Shown here: piece by piece, positions 52,517 to 60,184 of the stretch | Layout of the letters: each line of letters begins with the position of its first letter | Position numbering within the stretch: the first letter of the stretch is position 1 | DNA from: CAYPPG01 sp964412555 | Lineage (GTDB): Bacteria; Hinthialibacterota; Hinthialibacteria; Hinthialibacterales; Hinthialibacteraceae | NCBI GenBank assembly: GCA_964412555.1 | Contig: CAYPPG010000035.1 | Span: 11,818-75,817, forward strand | Direction: 5' to 3' | DNA: 64,000 nucleotides | The notes under the pieces: model-generated | Databases searched by the model: none | Told to the model about the DNA's origin: nothing | What the model saw: the letters and a program-made list of their open reading frames with translations, nothing else | Made by a program: the position numbers and the translations under genes

Positions 52517-52541
52517 TTTGATTCTTGATCACCAAAAATTT

Positions 52542-52600
52542 TTGTGGTGCGGACCTCTGGTCTGCATCACTTACGTGCAGACCAGAGATCCGCACCACAA
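52542..52600. repeat. 59-base palindromic repeat, intergenic copy
   Basis: Same length and arrangement as the copy in the radical SAM gene at 50655-50713: TTGTGGTGCGGACCTCTGGT at one end and CAGAGATCCGCACCACAA at the other. It lies between the coiled-coil gene and the decoration protein gene, 29 bases before the latter. Confidence 0.8.
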
Positions 52601-52629
52601 TACCATCACAAACGAAAGGATGACCACAA

Positions 52630-53043
52630 ATGGCACGAGTAGTTGACAACAATGGAATCGGCGCGTTATACGCCACATTTGATATTCATAAAACCGGGGC
52701 CGATTATGATTTGACGATCGATCATGTCGGCAATGCAGTCGCACTATCCGGCAGCAACGAAGTGAACCACGGCTCGGACGGCGGACAACTGGCAGGCCGT
52801 CTGGAACACGTCTGCGGGGGTTTGGCGACGTTACAAATTGCCGGTATCGCCCGCTTCGACATCAACACAGGTAAGACAGCTCCGAATATTGGAAATGGGG
52901 TAGTCATCGATGGAGCGGGGAAAGTGTATCAGGCTCCGTCACTCGACGGTGCGGCAGGAGATCCCGCAGGCGGCAATATCGCCCGTGGAACCGTGGTCGC
53001 CATCGATAGCACCAATCACACTTGCGACATTCTTTTAGGTTGA
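52630..53043 (+). CDS. phage-type capsid decoration protein (DUF2190-like)
   Basis: This 137-residue protein has ARFDINTGKTAPNIGNGVVI in the middle and ends ARGTVVAIDSTNHTCDILLG. That ending is very like the tail of DUF2190 or head-decoration proteins, which stabilise HK97-type capsids by binding their outer surface. It is directly upstream of the major capsid gene, the classical position. AAAGGA stands before the ATG. Confidence 0.6.
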   Translation: MARVVDNNGIGALYATFDIHKTGADYDLTIDHVGNAVALSGSNEVNHGSDGGQLAGRLEHVCGGLATLQIAGIARFDINTGKTAPNIGNGVVIDGAGKVYQAPSLDGAAGDPAGGNIARGTVVAIDSTNHTCDILLG

Positions 53044-53082
53044 AAACGTAACGCCACCGTTCCAACGACATTTTCAGAAAAA

Positions 53083-53250
53083 AGGGTAGCAAGGGTAAGC
53101 GAAGTCTATCCTTGCCTTTTCCAAGGGCAGACCTGAAGTCTTGTCTTTGGTAACCACAGCGTAAAAGGCCGGCAAGATGCCGGCGTTACGTAACGCCGCC
53201 GTCCCGGCGGCAACTAATGCAGCTGGCAAGATGCCGGCGCTACAAGGAGA
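53083..53250. repeat. composite of three palindromic repeat families
   Basis: A GGTAGCAAGG/TATCCTTGCC unit (53083-53117), a CAAGGGCAG unit (53122-53155) and two GCCGGCAAGATGCCGGC units with an AACGCCGCCGTCCCGGCGGC hairpin between them (about 53167-53245) follow one another. The last ends just before the AAGGAG of the capsid gene. Confidence 0.65.
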
Positions 53251-53257
53251 AAAACCC

Positions 53258-54325
53258 ATGTTGTTATCCGAAGATAAATTGACCGGAATTCCTCAAGAAC
53301 TGCATCGAGCCGCAACCATCCCCCTGCATGAGGGAATGTATGCGGAAGCGAACCAACGCAGTCTGGATTTGACCCGTTATCTCGAGAGCCTGGATCCCTC
53401 GGGGAATGACTCCGAGTTGGATGCATTCGAACGGCAATTGGCGTTGTGTGGAATCCGTGTGAATGGTGAAGACGCGGATTTCGTCGATCGCTTTTTTGCG
53501 TCTCAGGAAAGCGCTGTATTGTTTCCGGAATTCGTATCCCGCTCCGTCCGTGTTGGTTTTGACGATTTTACCAAACTGCGAAAAATTTTAGCCAATCGCG
53601 TCAAGATCGATGACAACACATACAAAAGCATTTACATGGACGAAACTGTTCTGACCGAAAGCGATAAATCACTCGCCTTAGTGGGTGAAGGTGCATCTTT
53701 GCCGAAGATTGCCATCAAAACGGCGGAACACACACTGTTGATCAAAAAATACGGCCGGTATTTGGAAGCCACCTATGAATCGATCCGGCGTAAACGAACC
53801 TCTGTCGTCGCCCTATTCCTTCGGGCGGTCGGAGTGCAATTGCAACGGGATAAATTCAAAGACGCTTTGAACGTGCTGCTCAATGGTGACGGAAACGACA
53901 ATGCCGCCGCCGGTATCAACACCGCCACAAGCGGGACACTCACCTATGCAGATTTGGTCAAGTTCTATCTCGCATTCGATCCCTATGATCTCAATGTTCT
54001 TCTCTGCAACAAGAACGTTGCATCGACTCTGTTGAATGTAAACGAAATCAAAGAGCCGATCGTTTCCGCCGGCTTTCAAGTCCGTGGAGAAAATCCCCGT
54101 CTGTTCGGCGCTGAATTGGTCGTCGATGACAACGTGTCCGAAAACAAGATCATCGGCTTGGACCACCGTTTTGCATTGCAAGAAGTGTACGAAACGGGAG
54201 TGATGACCGAAAGTGAGCGGTTGATCCGCCGCCAGATCGAAGGCACGGCGATTTCAGAAACCGCCGGTTTCGCTAAGATCATCGGGGCTGCATCCAAAGT
54301 ACTCAACATCACTTGGGCGGAATAA
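53258..54325 (+). CDS. HK97-type major capsid protein
   Basis: This 355-residue protein begins MLLSEDKLTGIPQELHRAAT and lacks a signal. Features: VLFPEFVSRSVRVGF, then EGASLPKIAIKTAEHTLLIK and KYGRYLEATYESIRRKRTSV (the E-loop and spine-helix region of HK97-like capsid proteins), and a C-terminal QVRGENPRLFGAELVVDDNV followed by GLDHRFALQEVYETG. Such proteins self-assemble into icosahedral shells. ATG 53258 follows AAGGAG; the longer frame from 53177 runs through a palindromic repeat and is rejected. The protease usually encoded upstream is here 1.4 kb downstream. Confidence 0.75.
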   Translation: MLLSEDKLTGIPQELHRAATIPLHEGMYAEANQRSLDLTRYLESLDPSGNDSELDAFERQLALCGIRVNGEDADFVDRFFASQESAVLFPEFVSRSVRVGFDDFTKLRKILANRVKIDDNTYKSIYMDETVLTESDKSLALVGEGASLPKIAIKTAEHTLLIKKYGRYLEATYESIRRKRTSVVALFLRAVGVQLQRDKFKDALNVLLNGDGNDNAAAGINTATSGTLTYADLVKFYLAFDPYDLNVLLCNKNVASTLLNVNEIKEPIVSAGFQVRGENPRLFGAELVVDDNVSENKIIGLDHRFALQEVYETGVMTESERLIRRQIEGTAISETAGFAKIIGAASKVLNITWAE

Positions 54326-54405
54326 AGGTGCGCCGGCATCTACCGGCCAGGTGGCAAGGGTGACGAAGTTGTCCTTGCCACCGTAACGCCGGCATCCTGC
54401 CGGCA
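54322..54405. repeat. composite palindromic repeats after the capsid gene
   Basis: GGTGCGCCGGCATCTACCGG, a GGTGGCAAGGGTGACGAAG/TTGTCCTTGCCACC hairpin (54349-54381) and an ACGCCGGCATCCTGCCGGC unit are joined. The cluster ends 45 bases before the next start codon. Confidence 0.6.
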
Positions 54406-54450
54406 TTTCAAAAAACCGCCGAGACAATAGCGATACAAAGGAAATAAACC

Positions 54451-54837
54451 ATGCCATTCGCAAACGAAAACGATGTTCGACAAACCGGTTTTTTGGATCG
54501 ATTCGATGCGGTTACTTCCGAACAGATTCGAATTTGTCTGGAAAAAGCACACCAGCAAATCCTATCCGGTACCTCATTGACAGAAGAAAGCGAAGCCGTA
54601 CCAACTGTCATTCAAGCCGAAGCGAAAGTGGCATTGTCCCATCTTTTCCAGGCTATGGCGATCGCTTCTGCGGTAACGGCCAAAAATATACGAGTATCCG
54701 GTATGCAAATGAACGGTCAATCGAGAGTTGAGAACATGATGGCACTTTCCCAAGAATTGTGGGAAGAAGGATGGGGGATGTTGCATCCGTATATGAATTG
54801 CAGCGTTCCCAAACTCCTGATCGCCAACAGAACCTAA
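54451..54837 (+). CDS. putative head-tail connector protein
   Basis: This 128-residue, mainly helical protein (FLDRFDAVTSEQIRICLEKA, ILSGTSLTEESEAVP, ALSHLFQAMAIASAVTAKNI) lies directly after the capsid gene. Its size and helical bundle resemble gp6/gp15-type adaptors, including an early segment that would pack against a portal ring. The match is structural rather than by motif. AAAGGA precedes the ATG. Confidence 0.45.
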   Translation: MPFANENDVRQTGFLDRFDAVTSEQIRICLEKAHQQILSGTSLTEESEAVPTVIQAEAKVALSHLFQAMAIASAVTAKNIRVSGMQMNGQSRVENMMALSQELWEEGWGMLHPYMNCSVPKLLIANRT

Positions 54838-54846
54838 TCTTCCCCC

Positions 54847-54876
54847 CGTAGGGGCGGTTCGCGAACCGCCCCTACG
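54847..54876. repeat. perfect 30-base palindrome
   Basis: CGTAGGGGCGGTTCG followed by its exact reverse complement CGAACCGCCCCTACG. This hairpin is a repeat known from many environmental bacterial genomes. It lies between the connector-like gene and the tail-like gene, 25 bases before the next ATG. Confidence 0.8.
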
Positions 54877-54901
54877 AGCGGCATTTTGCCAGGAGAAAAC
54901 C

Positions 54902-55582
54902 ATGACACGCATCGGAACCTATGATTTTCCGGATCAAACAACCATTGTGCAAATCAACGAAATAGAAGCGAAAAGTAAAATACGCAAGGAAATACACATT
55001 CAATCGTTGATCGAAAGTCCCGATCCAACGGCTTTACGGGAACAAACGGATACCTTACAGGCTGAGTTGGAATCATTCGATAAACAACAGGCAACCGTAT
55101 CGCTGGAAGCAGGAAAATACTATAACGGAAGAAAACGAAATTGCCGAATCATACCACGTCCGGAGGAATCGTTAGCATGGGTTGACCTATTGCTACTTAC
55201 CAATGACCGGTATGAACGAAGCCTCGCACTCCATCGGTATAACGAAGATACCCATGCAGGGCGTGCACAATTTTCACTATTCAATTCGGGCAATTGGTTC
55301 GCGCCGATTTTGGTGACTCTCATTCCGGCAAGCGATATTCATTCACTCCGAATCCAAAATGAAAATGGTGAATTCTCGCTCGATGCCGAGATAACCGCCG
55401 ATCAAACCGTTGTCATCGATTCGGAAACCCGAAGAATCTCCCTAGAGGGGAACAACCTCTATGCGGCAACCAATGAAGAATTCCCTATCCTGCAAAGCGG
55501 TGCAAATCACGTGACAATCTCCATCGAACCAATGGACACCGTCGCCCATTGCACTATCGAATATCGCGACACCTGGGTTTGA
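54902..55582 (+). CDS. phage distal-tail-like protein
   Basis: This 226-residue beta-rich protein has a helical N-terminal third (SLIESPDPTALREQTDTLQA) and a C-terminal galectin-like part that ends GANHVTISIEPMDTVAHCTI then EYRDTWV. That ending (a Gly/Asn turn, then T-I-x-Y-R-D-x-W) is characteristic of siphophage Dit-type tail proteins. No tape measure gene is found near it. CAGGAG precedes the ATG at 54902. Confidence 0.55.
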   Translation: MTRIGTYDFPDQTTIVQINEIEAKSKIRKEIHIQSLIESPDPTALREQTDTLQAELESFDKQQATVSLEAGKYYNGRKRNCRIIPRPEESLAWVDLLLLTNDRYERSLALHRYNEDTHAGRAQFSLFNSGNWFAPILVTLIPASDIHSLRIQNENGEFSLDAEITADQTVVIDSETRRISLEGNNLYAATNEEFPILQSGANHVTISIEPMDTVAHCTIEYRDTWV

Positions 55583-55596
55583 ATAATTAGAATTTA

Positions 55597-55718
55597 TAAA
55601 TGTAGGGTGGGTTGAACAACGTGAAACCCACCATCAAACATATTAAACTGGTTTGAACAACCTGAAACCCACGCTCCCTAAGAAGGGTAGCAAGGGTAAG
55701 CAAAGCCTACCCTTGCCT
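55597..55718. repeat. GTGGGTT and GGTAGCAAGG repeat cluster
   Basis: TAGGGTGGGTTGAACAACG/TGAAACCCACC (about 55601-55634) is followed by a half copy (TTGAACAACCTGAAACCCAC) and by the AAGGGTAGCAAGGGTAAGC/CTACCCTTGCC hairpin (55683-55718). It extends the upstream frame of the protease gene spuriously. Confidence 0.6.
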
Positions 55719-55751
55719 TTTACGCCCCCAAAAACCAGAAAGGAGAAAACG

Positions 55752-56729
55752 ATGGGAAAACCGGAAACCCAATCCGAGACCACAATATACCACACCCGTG
55801 GAACGCCGGTCTTTCAAGAGAATACCGTCACGGATGAAGACATGGCGCCGATCAATCAACTGGCGCCGAAACCGCTTCGAGCCGACCAGGTTTATATCCG
55901 GAGCATGTTCCTCTGCTCCAATCAGCTTTGCCTTTTTGACGGTTGTCGGTTTACAAAAGAAGCGCTGGAAGACATCGTCCGAAAAGTGATTGGCCAGTCG
56001 GTCCTCACCGGCCACAATCGAACCACACTGCCGTTGGCCCGCTTTTTCAAAGCAAATCTGGTCGAACGAGGAGAGAATGAGGATGGAGAACCGATCCTCT
56101 TTGTACGCGCTTGGTTTTATTGGCTGCGAGAAACCACAGGAGCCAATGACCTGCTCCTCAACATCGATGGAGGAGTCTATCGTGAAGTCTCCCTTGCGTG
56201 GAAATACAAAAACTGGCACTGCTCGATCTGCGGTATCGAAAACGGGAAGTGTGGGCATTCCCTCGGAGAGCGATACGGCAACCGTCTCTGTTACCGCTTG
56301 ATCGATCATGTCCTCGATGTACTGGAAGGTTCGTTGGTCTATAAAGGTGCAGACCGGAATACGTATTTGACCGGTGCACGAGGTGAATGTCCTGATTTCG
56401 CCGAAGAACCATTCCTCTTGATTTGCAGCCCTACTGATCCACTGTTTGTTTTTTTGGAACACCACCACCTCCTTCGGGATCAACAACCCTTTGACGAAAT
56501 ATCCGAAACATTGTCGGAAGGGATGAAGTGTTGCTGGTTAAGAAAACCAAACCATGACGGCTCTCCAATCGACATTGCACCTCTTTTGACAGCCGGCGGT
56601 ATCGGTCTTTTGGAAACAATTCCATTTGAAACAAGAGGGCAAATTTTCGGTGACACTGAAATTGTATACAAATGGGCAGAAAATCCCTCATCGGCAACCG
56701 GCGCACTTTCTGAAGAAATGGAGAACTGA
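55752..56729 (+). CDS. capsid (prohead) maturation protease-like protein
   Basis: This 325-residue protein has a HK97-protease-like core: VYIRSMFLCSNQ, LTGH with His88, then GGVYREVSLAW with Ser147 as probable nucleophile. A Cys/His cluster HCSICGIENGKCGHSLGERY (Cys157, Cys160, Cys167, His169) follows, a zinc-binding-looking insert known in some phage protease relatives. The C-terminal half has no clear family and may be a fused structural part. It lies four genes after, not before, its likely capsid substrate. ATG 55752 follows AAGGAG; the 33-codon upstream extension runs through repeats and is rejected. Confidence 0.6.
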   Translation: MGKPETQSETTIYHTRGTPVFQENTVTDEDMAPINQLAPKPLRADQVYIRSMFLCSNQLCLFDGCRFTKEALEDIVRKVIGQSVLTGHNRTTLPLARFFKANLVERGENEDGEPILFVRAWFYWLRETTGANDLLLNIDGGVYREVSLAWKYKNWHCSICGIENGKCGHSLGERYGNRLCYRLIDHVLDVLEGSLVYKGADRNTYLTGARGECPDFAEEPFLLICSPTDPLFVFLEHHHLLRDQQPFDEISETLSEGMKCCWLRKPNHDGSPIDIAPLLTAGGIGLLETIPFETRGQIFGDTEIVYKWAENPSSATGALSEEMEN

Positions 56730-56730
56730 C

Positions 56731-57531
56731 ATGGCTCAATATGGTGTCTTCGATCCCACAAACTCCGAAAACCCATCCTCCCTTTTCGCTTATCAGGAAG
56801 TGCCGCTCGCGTCATCGAAAATGAATTGCTGGAATGGAAACATCGCGGCTTTATTTGAAATGCTTCAAGAAGTCTGTTCCGCATTGTTGGCACAGGGTAA
56901 GTCCGGAATTGTCTCCATTTCTGATGCTAACGGATTAAAAGTGACTCCAAATAATCCGCCGGGGATGATTGTCCGAACGAATATAGGCTGGGCGGTTATA
57001 AAACAATCGTTTGCCGGAACAAAGGAAACACAGACAATACCTCAAGGAGAAACGTTCCCTGCTCCATCAAGCCATCCGCGAATCGACCTAGTCGTATTGC
57101 ATTCGACAGGTGAGCTGCAAGCGATCTTTGGAGAGGAAGCGGAATCCCCCGAACCGCCGTCAACGCCGGATGACGCCATTGCATTGGCGCAAATCGTGCA
57201 GCGCGTCGGTGCGACACAAGTTTTGTCATTCGATAACGAAGTGCAATCCTACATCATCGATATCCGCCCGAAACTTTTACTCGGTGAAGCACATCTCCAT
57301 GCGGAAGATCATCGTCCGAATGAATCCTCCAATGGATCCCGTGTTCAATTTTCGACGGATCACTATTTTCGAGCGGGCACGTTGGACGTTTTCGTGAATG
57401 GAATTCTCATGGAAAACGAAATCGATTACCACGAAGACGAAGATTGTAGAGGATATACTTTCCTTACGCCTCCCTTAGCCCATTACCGCATCCAGCACCG
57501 TTATGTAATCGCGACGAAGTATGATGAATAA
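56731..57531 (+). CDS. phage tail fibre/baseplate-like structural protein
   Basis: This 266-residue protein has a helical N-terminal segment (AALFEMLQEVCSALLAQGKS), then beta-rich repeats, and ends with a typical fibre-type terminal domain: LDVFVNGILMENEIDYHEDE, then FLTPPLAHYRIQHRY. Baseplate and receptor-binding proteins often carry this D-V-x-V-N-G pattern. It begins one base after the protease stop, so the two are cotranslated. No enzyme motif is present. Confidence 0.5.
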   Translation: MAQYGVFDPTNSENPSSLFAYQEVPLASSKMNCWNGNIAALFEMLQEVCSALLAQGKSGIVSISDANGLKVTPNNPPGMIVRTNIGWAVIKQSFAGTKETQTIPQGETFPAPSSHPRIDLVVLHSTGELQAIFGEEAESPEPPSTPDDAIALAQIVQRVGATQVLSFDNEVQSYIIDIRPKLLLGEAHLHAEDHRPNESSNGSRVQFSTDHYFRAGTLDVFVNGILMENEIDYHEDEDCRGYTFLTPPLAHYRIQHRYVIATKYDE

Positions 57532-57568
57532 TCATTTCAAATCAATACACAGAAACGAGGAAATAATC

Positions 57569-58414
57569 ATGAAACAACGATTCATAAACCTATTTCTAGT
57601 TACAGCACTTTTCAGTTCCATCATGGAAATCACGCACGCACAGACCAAAATCGCCAAAGAACAAATCGAAGATGCTTTCGTCAAGAAAGAAGGCGACTCG
57701 GTTTACGGAGATATCATGGCGGCAACTTCGGCCCTTTCGGCTGCGACCTTTCACGTGCCCTGCGATTATGCCAATTTCAAAATTTTCATCGACGGCCCAC
57801 ATTCCGTCATACGATCCTCGCTGGACTTATATCTCGATCCAACCAACAACGGGACCGCCGGTGCCGTCATAGTCCCATGTACATTGATGGAGTGTCCCGA
57901 TTATTGGGGAGATAAAATTCGCTTTTACAGCCATCTTTATAAAATCGGTGTCTCTCCTCAAGACCTTGATTTGACCTCGGATATGAACATCAAATTTCAC
58001 AGCGACACGGTCGAAGATTTGATGATCATCGCCGGAAATGTCGGGGATGTGACTGCAAAACGCGATTTGCTCGCAGGGCGAAACGTGGTCTCCGGAAATG
58101 TATTCTCGTTCGTCAATGATTCCGAAGGAGACAAAATTTTGCTATACGACACAGTATACAAATTGGGGGTTTCCGCTTACACCATGGATTTTTATACCGA
58201 CCGGAATTTCAAATGGCACAGCGATGAAACCGAAAACGCCATGACGCTGGACGCCGATCTTGGAAGACTCTACATATCCGGCCGTTTGAATCTTCCTGTC
58301 TATACATCACTTCCCGGCGGGATTGTGGGAGACCTCATCTACTTCGATCATCCATCGGATGATAATCAAGACGGCGCCTATATTTGCACCAGTTATGGGT
58401 GGCAAAAACTGTAG
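57569..58414 (+). CDS. signal-peptide-bearing fibre-like protein
   Basis: This 281-residue protein opens with a clear Sec signal (KQRFINLFLVTALFSSIME, then ITHAQ). The mature part begins EQIEDAFVKKEGDSVYGDIM, as in the start of many phage tail-fibre repeat regions, and continues with beta-helix-like repeats (YKLGVSAYTMDFYTDRNFK, YKIGVSPQDLDLTSDMNIK are internal copies). A signal peptide on a virion fibre is unusual, because fibres normally assemble in the cytoplasm. GAGG precedes the ATG at 57569, which gives the best signal. Confidence 0.6.
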   Translation: MKQRFINLFLVTALFSSIMEITHAQTKIAKEQIEDAFVKKEGDSVYGDIMAATSALSAATFHVPCDYANFKIFIDGPHSVIRSSLDLYLDPTNNGTAGAVIVPCTLMECPDYWGDKIRFYSHLYKIGVSPQDLDLTSDMNIKFHSDTVEDLMIIAGNVGDVTAKRDLLAGRNVVSGNVFSFVNDSEGDKILLYDTVYKLGVSAYTMDFYTDRNFKWHSDETENAMTLDADLGRLYISGRLNLPVYTSLPGGIVGDLIYFDHPSDDNQDGAYICTSYGWQKL

Positions 58415-58424
58415 GAGATCGATC

Positions 58425-58679
58425 ATGAACGGTTCCGAAGCGAAATATACCAGTGAATATGTCGAGTTGAAAACATCGCTCGAACACATTCGAACAAAAG
58501 TCGTCGACATCGAAACGGTCGTTCGCGATATTCATGGATCGTTGTCTTCCATTCGCGAACAAATGAGCCGTAACCGCATGGAAATCGCAAGCATCAAAGC
58601 CACTGCCGCCATCGTCGGCGGTCTGGCAGGAAGCCTATTCGCCATCTTCATGCGCCTATTCTTCACAAGTTACACATAA
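58425..58679 (+). CDS. XhlA-like membrane protein with coiled coil
   Basis: This 84-residue protein has an N-terminal coiled coil (ELKTSLEHIRTKVVDIETVV, then IREQMSRNRMEIA) and one C-terminal membrane segment (AAIVGGLAGSLFAIFMRLFF). The pattern matches hemolysin XhlA/holin-associated proteins that accompany lysis genes in prophages. No endolysin gene is found. The ATG follows GGAG by seven bases. It ends one base before a tandem repeat array. Confidence 0.6.
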   Translation: MNGSEAKYTSEYVELKTSLEHIRTKVVDIETVVRDIHGSLSSIREQMSRNRMEIASIKATAAIVGGLAGSLFAIFMRLFFTSYT

Positions 58680-58680
58680 G

Positions 58681-58834
58681 AAATACCCCAAAGGGATTTA
58701 AGCAAACACCCAGAAATACCCCAAAGGGGTTTAAGCAAACACCCAGAAATACCCCAAAGGGGTTTAAGCAAACACCCCAAAATACCCCAAAGGGGTTTAA
58801 GCAAACACCCCAAAATACCCCAAAGGGGTTTAAG
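58681..58834. repeat. 33-base tandem repeat array
   Basis: Four full copies (58681-58713, 58714-58746, 58747-58779, 58780-58812) and a partial fifth of a 33-base unit, starting AAATACCCCAAAGGGGTTTA and ending in a CACCC-type tail, follow the XhlA-like gene. The unit contains the inverted repeat CCCCAAAGGGG. Being 11 codons long, it translates on the minus strand as a repeated LLKPLWGISGC-like peptide, which is probably not a gene. Confidence 0.85.
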
Positions 58835-58912
58835 AAGAAAGCCAGCGGGCAACGCCCCTGGAAATGAATCTCATATCTCATAAAAAGCCCTGAAAGGGCG
58901 AAAGAACATACT
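58813..58912. repeat. 100-base block repeat, copy 1
   Basis: This copy starts with the tandem unit, passes through AAGCCAGCGGGCAACGCCCC and AAAAAGCCCTGAAAGGGCGA and ends CATACT. Copy 2 at 59043-59142 is identical at 98 of 100 positions. A further tandem unit (58915-58936) follows before the N run. Confidence 0.8.
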
Positions 58913-58936
58913 AGAAATACCCCAAAAAAGTTTAAG

Positions 58937-59036
58937 NNNNNNNNNNNNNNNNNNNNNNNNNNNNNNNNNNNNNNNNNNNNNNNNNNNNNNNNNNNNNNNN
59001 NNNNNNNNNNNNNNNNNNNNNNNNNNNNNNNNNNNN
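58937..59036. other. assembly gap of 100 N
   Basis: Exactly 100 N interrupt the second tandem array. The even number is a typical scaffold placeholder, so the real gap length is unknown, and the repeat explains why assembly broke here. The block copies before and after suggest that the array continues across the gap. Confidence 0.95.
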
Positions 59037-59042
59037 ACCCAA

Positions 59043-59142
59043 AAATACCCCAAAGGGGTTTAAGAAGAAAGCCAGCGGGCAACGCCCCTGGTAATGAATC
59101 TCAAATCTCATAAAAAGCCCTGAAAGGGCGAAAGAACATACT
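59043..59142. repeat. 100-base block repeat, copy 2
   Basis: Second copy of the 58813-58912 block, two mismatches. It ends 17 bases before the next start codon. Confidence 0.8.
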
Positions 59143-59159
59143 TCAAGGATAACAAAACC

Positions 59160-59960
59160 ATGAAAAAACTATCCCTATTCCTTTTCTTATTCACATTCGT
59201 CTCATTGACATCCGCTCAACATTTCATCGGCATTTTCGAAGTCGGTGAAAATGTTCCCTTCATGCTTGTTTCCAGCGATCCCGAAACCGGAATGCCTACG
59301 AATCCGATAAATTTAGAATACACCATCTTCCAAGAAGGAAGTGTAATCGCATCCGGAACCATGACGAACATTCTGTTGGGTATACACACCGGTCTCTATT
59401 CCACCACGGGAAATACTGCCGGCAATTACAACATATTACTTTCGGGTCTCATTGGGGATGTCACAACCCAATCACACAAAACATACACTTTGCTTCCCAC
59501 GGGCAAAGGAATCGCCAGTATCGCAGACGAAGTCAGTGGAATCGACGGCACAACCCCGTTCACGGAAAGTGCGTATACTCCTTACCATAATGAAATCGTT
59601 TCGGCTGTAACATCGGCAAGCCAAGTAACGGTTCTTAAAATCGATTCTCTTGATGCGAAGATCGAGTCCACGACAAAGGAATTACAGATTGTCTCGCGGG
59701 AACACTCTCGTTCCAGGCTTTGGTACGCTCAAAGCACCATCGATTCCGCGACTCGCAAAGTACCGGCTGATATGCCTTCCCATATTGAAATACAAGTCGC
59801 TGCTTCGGAAGACATCCTCTACGCTTCACCGCTCGAAACATTTTATCGAGTCTATTTTTATCCGAACTCTCTCAGCGCAACCAAACCCTCCCGCGAAGTG
59901 CGAACGGTAACCCCTCCGATAGACGGAACATTCTACCAATTACCCGACATCGATTGGTGA
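59160..59960 (+). CDS. exported protein within the phage-like cluster
   Basis: This 266-residue protein has a strong Sec signal (MKKLSLFLFLFTFVSLTSAQ). The mature part is a beta-rich Ig-like domain (FEVGENVPFMLVSSDPETG, then NPINLEYTIFQEGSVIASGT), followed by a helical stretch (KIESTTKELQIVSREHSRS) and a terminal beta region. It has the same Ig-like start pattern as baseplate upper proteins but is exported. Second exported protein in the cluster. AAGGAT precedes the ATG. Confidence 0.55.
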   Translation: MKKLSLFLFLFTFVSLTSAQHFIGIFEVGENVPFMLVSSDPETGMPTNPINLEYTIFQEGSVIASGTMTNILLGIHTGLYSTTGNTAGNYNILLSGLIGDVTTQSHKTYTLLPTGKGIASIADEVSGIDGTTPFTESAYTPYHNEIVSAVTSASQVTVLKIDSLDAKIESTTKELQIVSREHSRSRLWYAQSTIDSATRKVPADMPSHIEIQVAASEDILYASPLETFYRVYFYPNSLSATKPSREVRTVTPPIDGTFYQLPDIDW

Positions 59961-59974
59961 AAAGGAGTTTTTTA

Positions 59975-60184
59975 ATGGCGGATTTAATCTATCACACCAA
60001 TACTCTCGGAGAAGATAATCCGATACTCAAACGAACCGGTCGAGGATTAGGAATAACCAGACTGGGAGCGGAAGGAACATTGGGAAGCGAAGGATATAAA
60101 ATACTATTGTATGTTTGCATTCCTCAACGTGTTGCCATCCCCGTTATTTTTCCCAACAACAAACGAAACGAGGTAATTCAATGA
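59975..60184 (+). CDS. small hypothetical protein
   Basis: This 69-residue basic protein starts MADLIYHTNTLGEDNPILKR, with Gly/Arg-rich middle (TGRGLGITRLG). AAAGGAG is eight bases before the ATG at 59975. Its stop overlaps the next start as ATGA, so it is coupled to the BppU-like gene. No family is recognised. Confidence 0.6.
   Translation: MADLIYHTNTLGEDNPILKRTGRGLGITRLGAEGTLGSEGYKILLYVCIPQRVAIPVIFPNNKRNEVIQ

Noticed and set aside
52401..52646. 81-codon plus-strand ORF over the 59-base repeat
   Set aside because: It overlaps the end of the coiled-coil gene and reads through the palindrome; the decoration gene has its own start.
53177..53257. Upstream start of the capsid gene
   Set aside because: These codons lie within GCCGGC repeats; ATG 53258 follows AAGGAG.
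58681..58834. CRISPR array
   Set aside because: The 33-base units are directly joined with no unique spacers, and no cas genes are present, so this is a tandem repeat.
58663..59082. Minus-strand ORF of repeated LLKPLWGISGC-like peptides
   Set aside because: It runs through the tandem repeats and the N run, has no ribosome site, and the periodic peptide results from the unit length of 33 bases.
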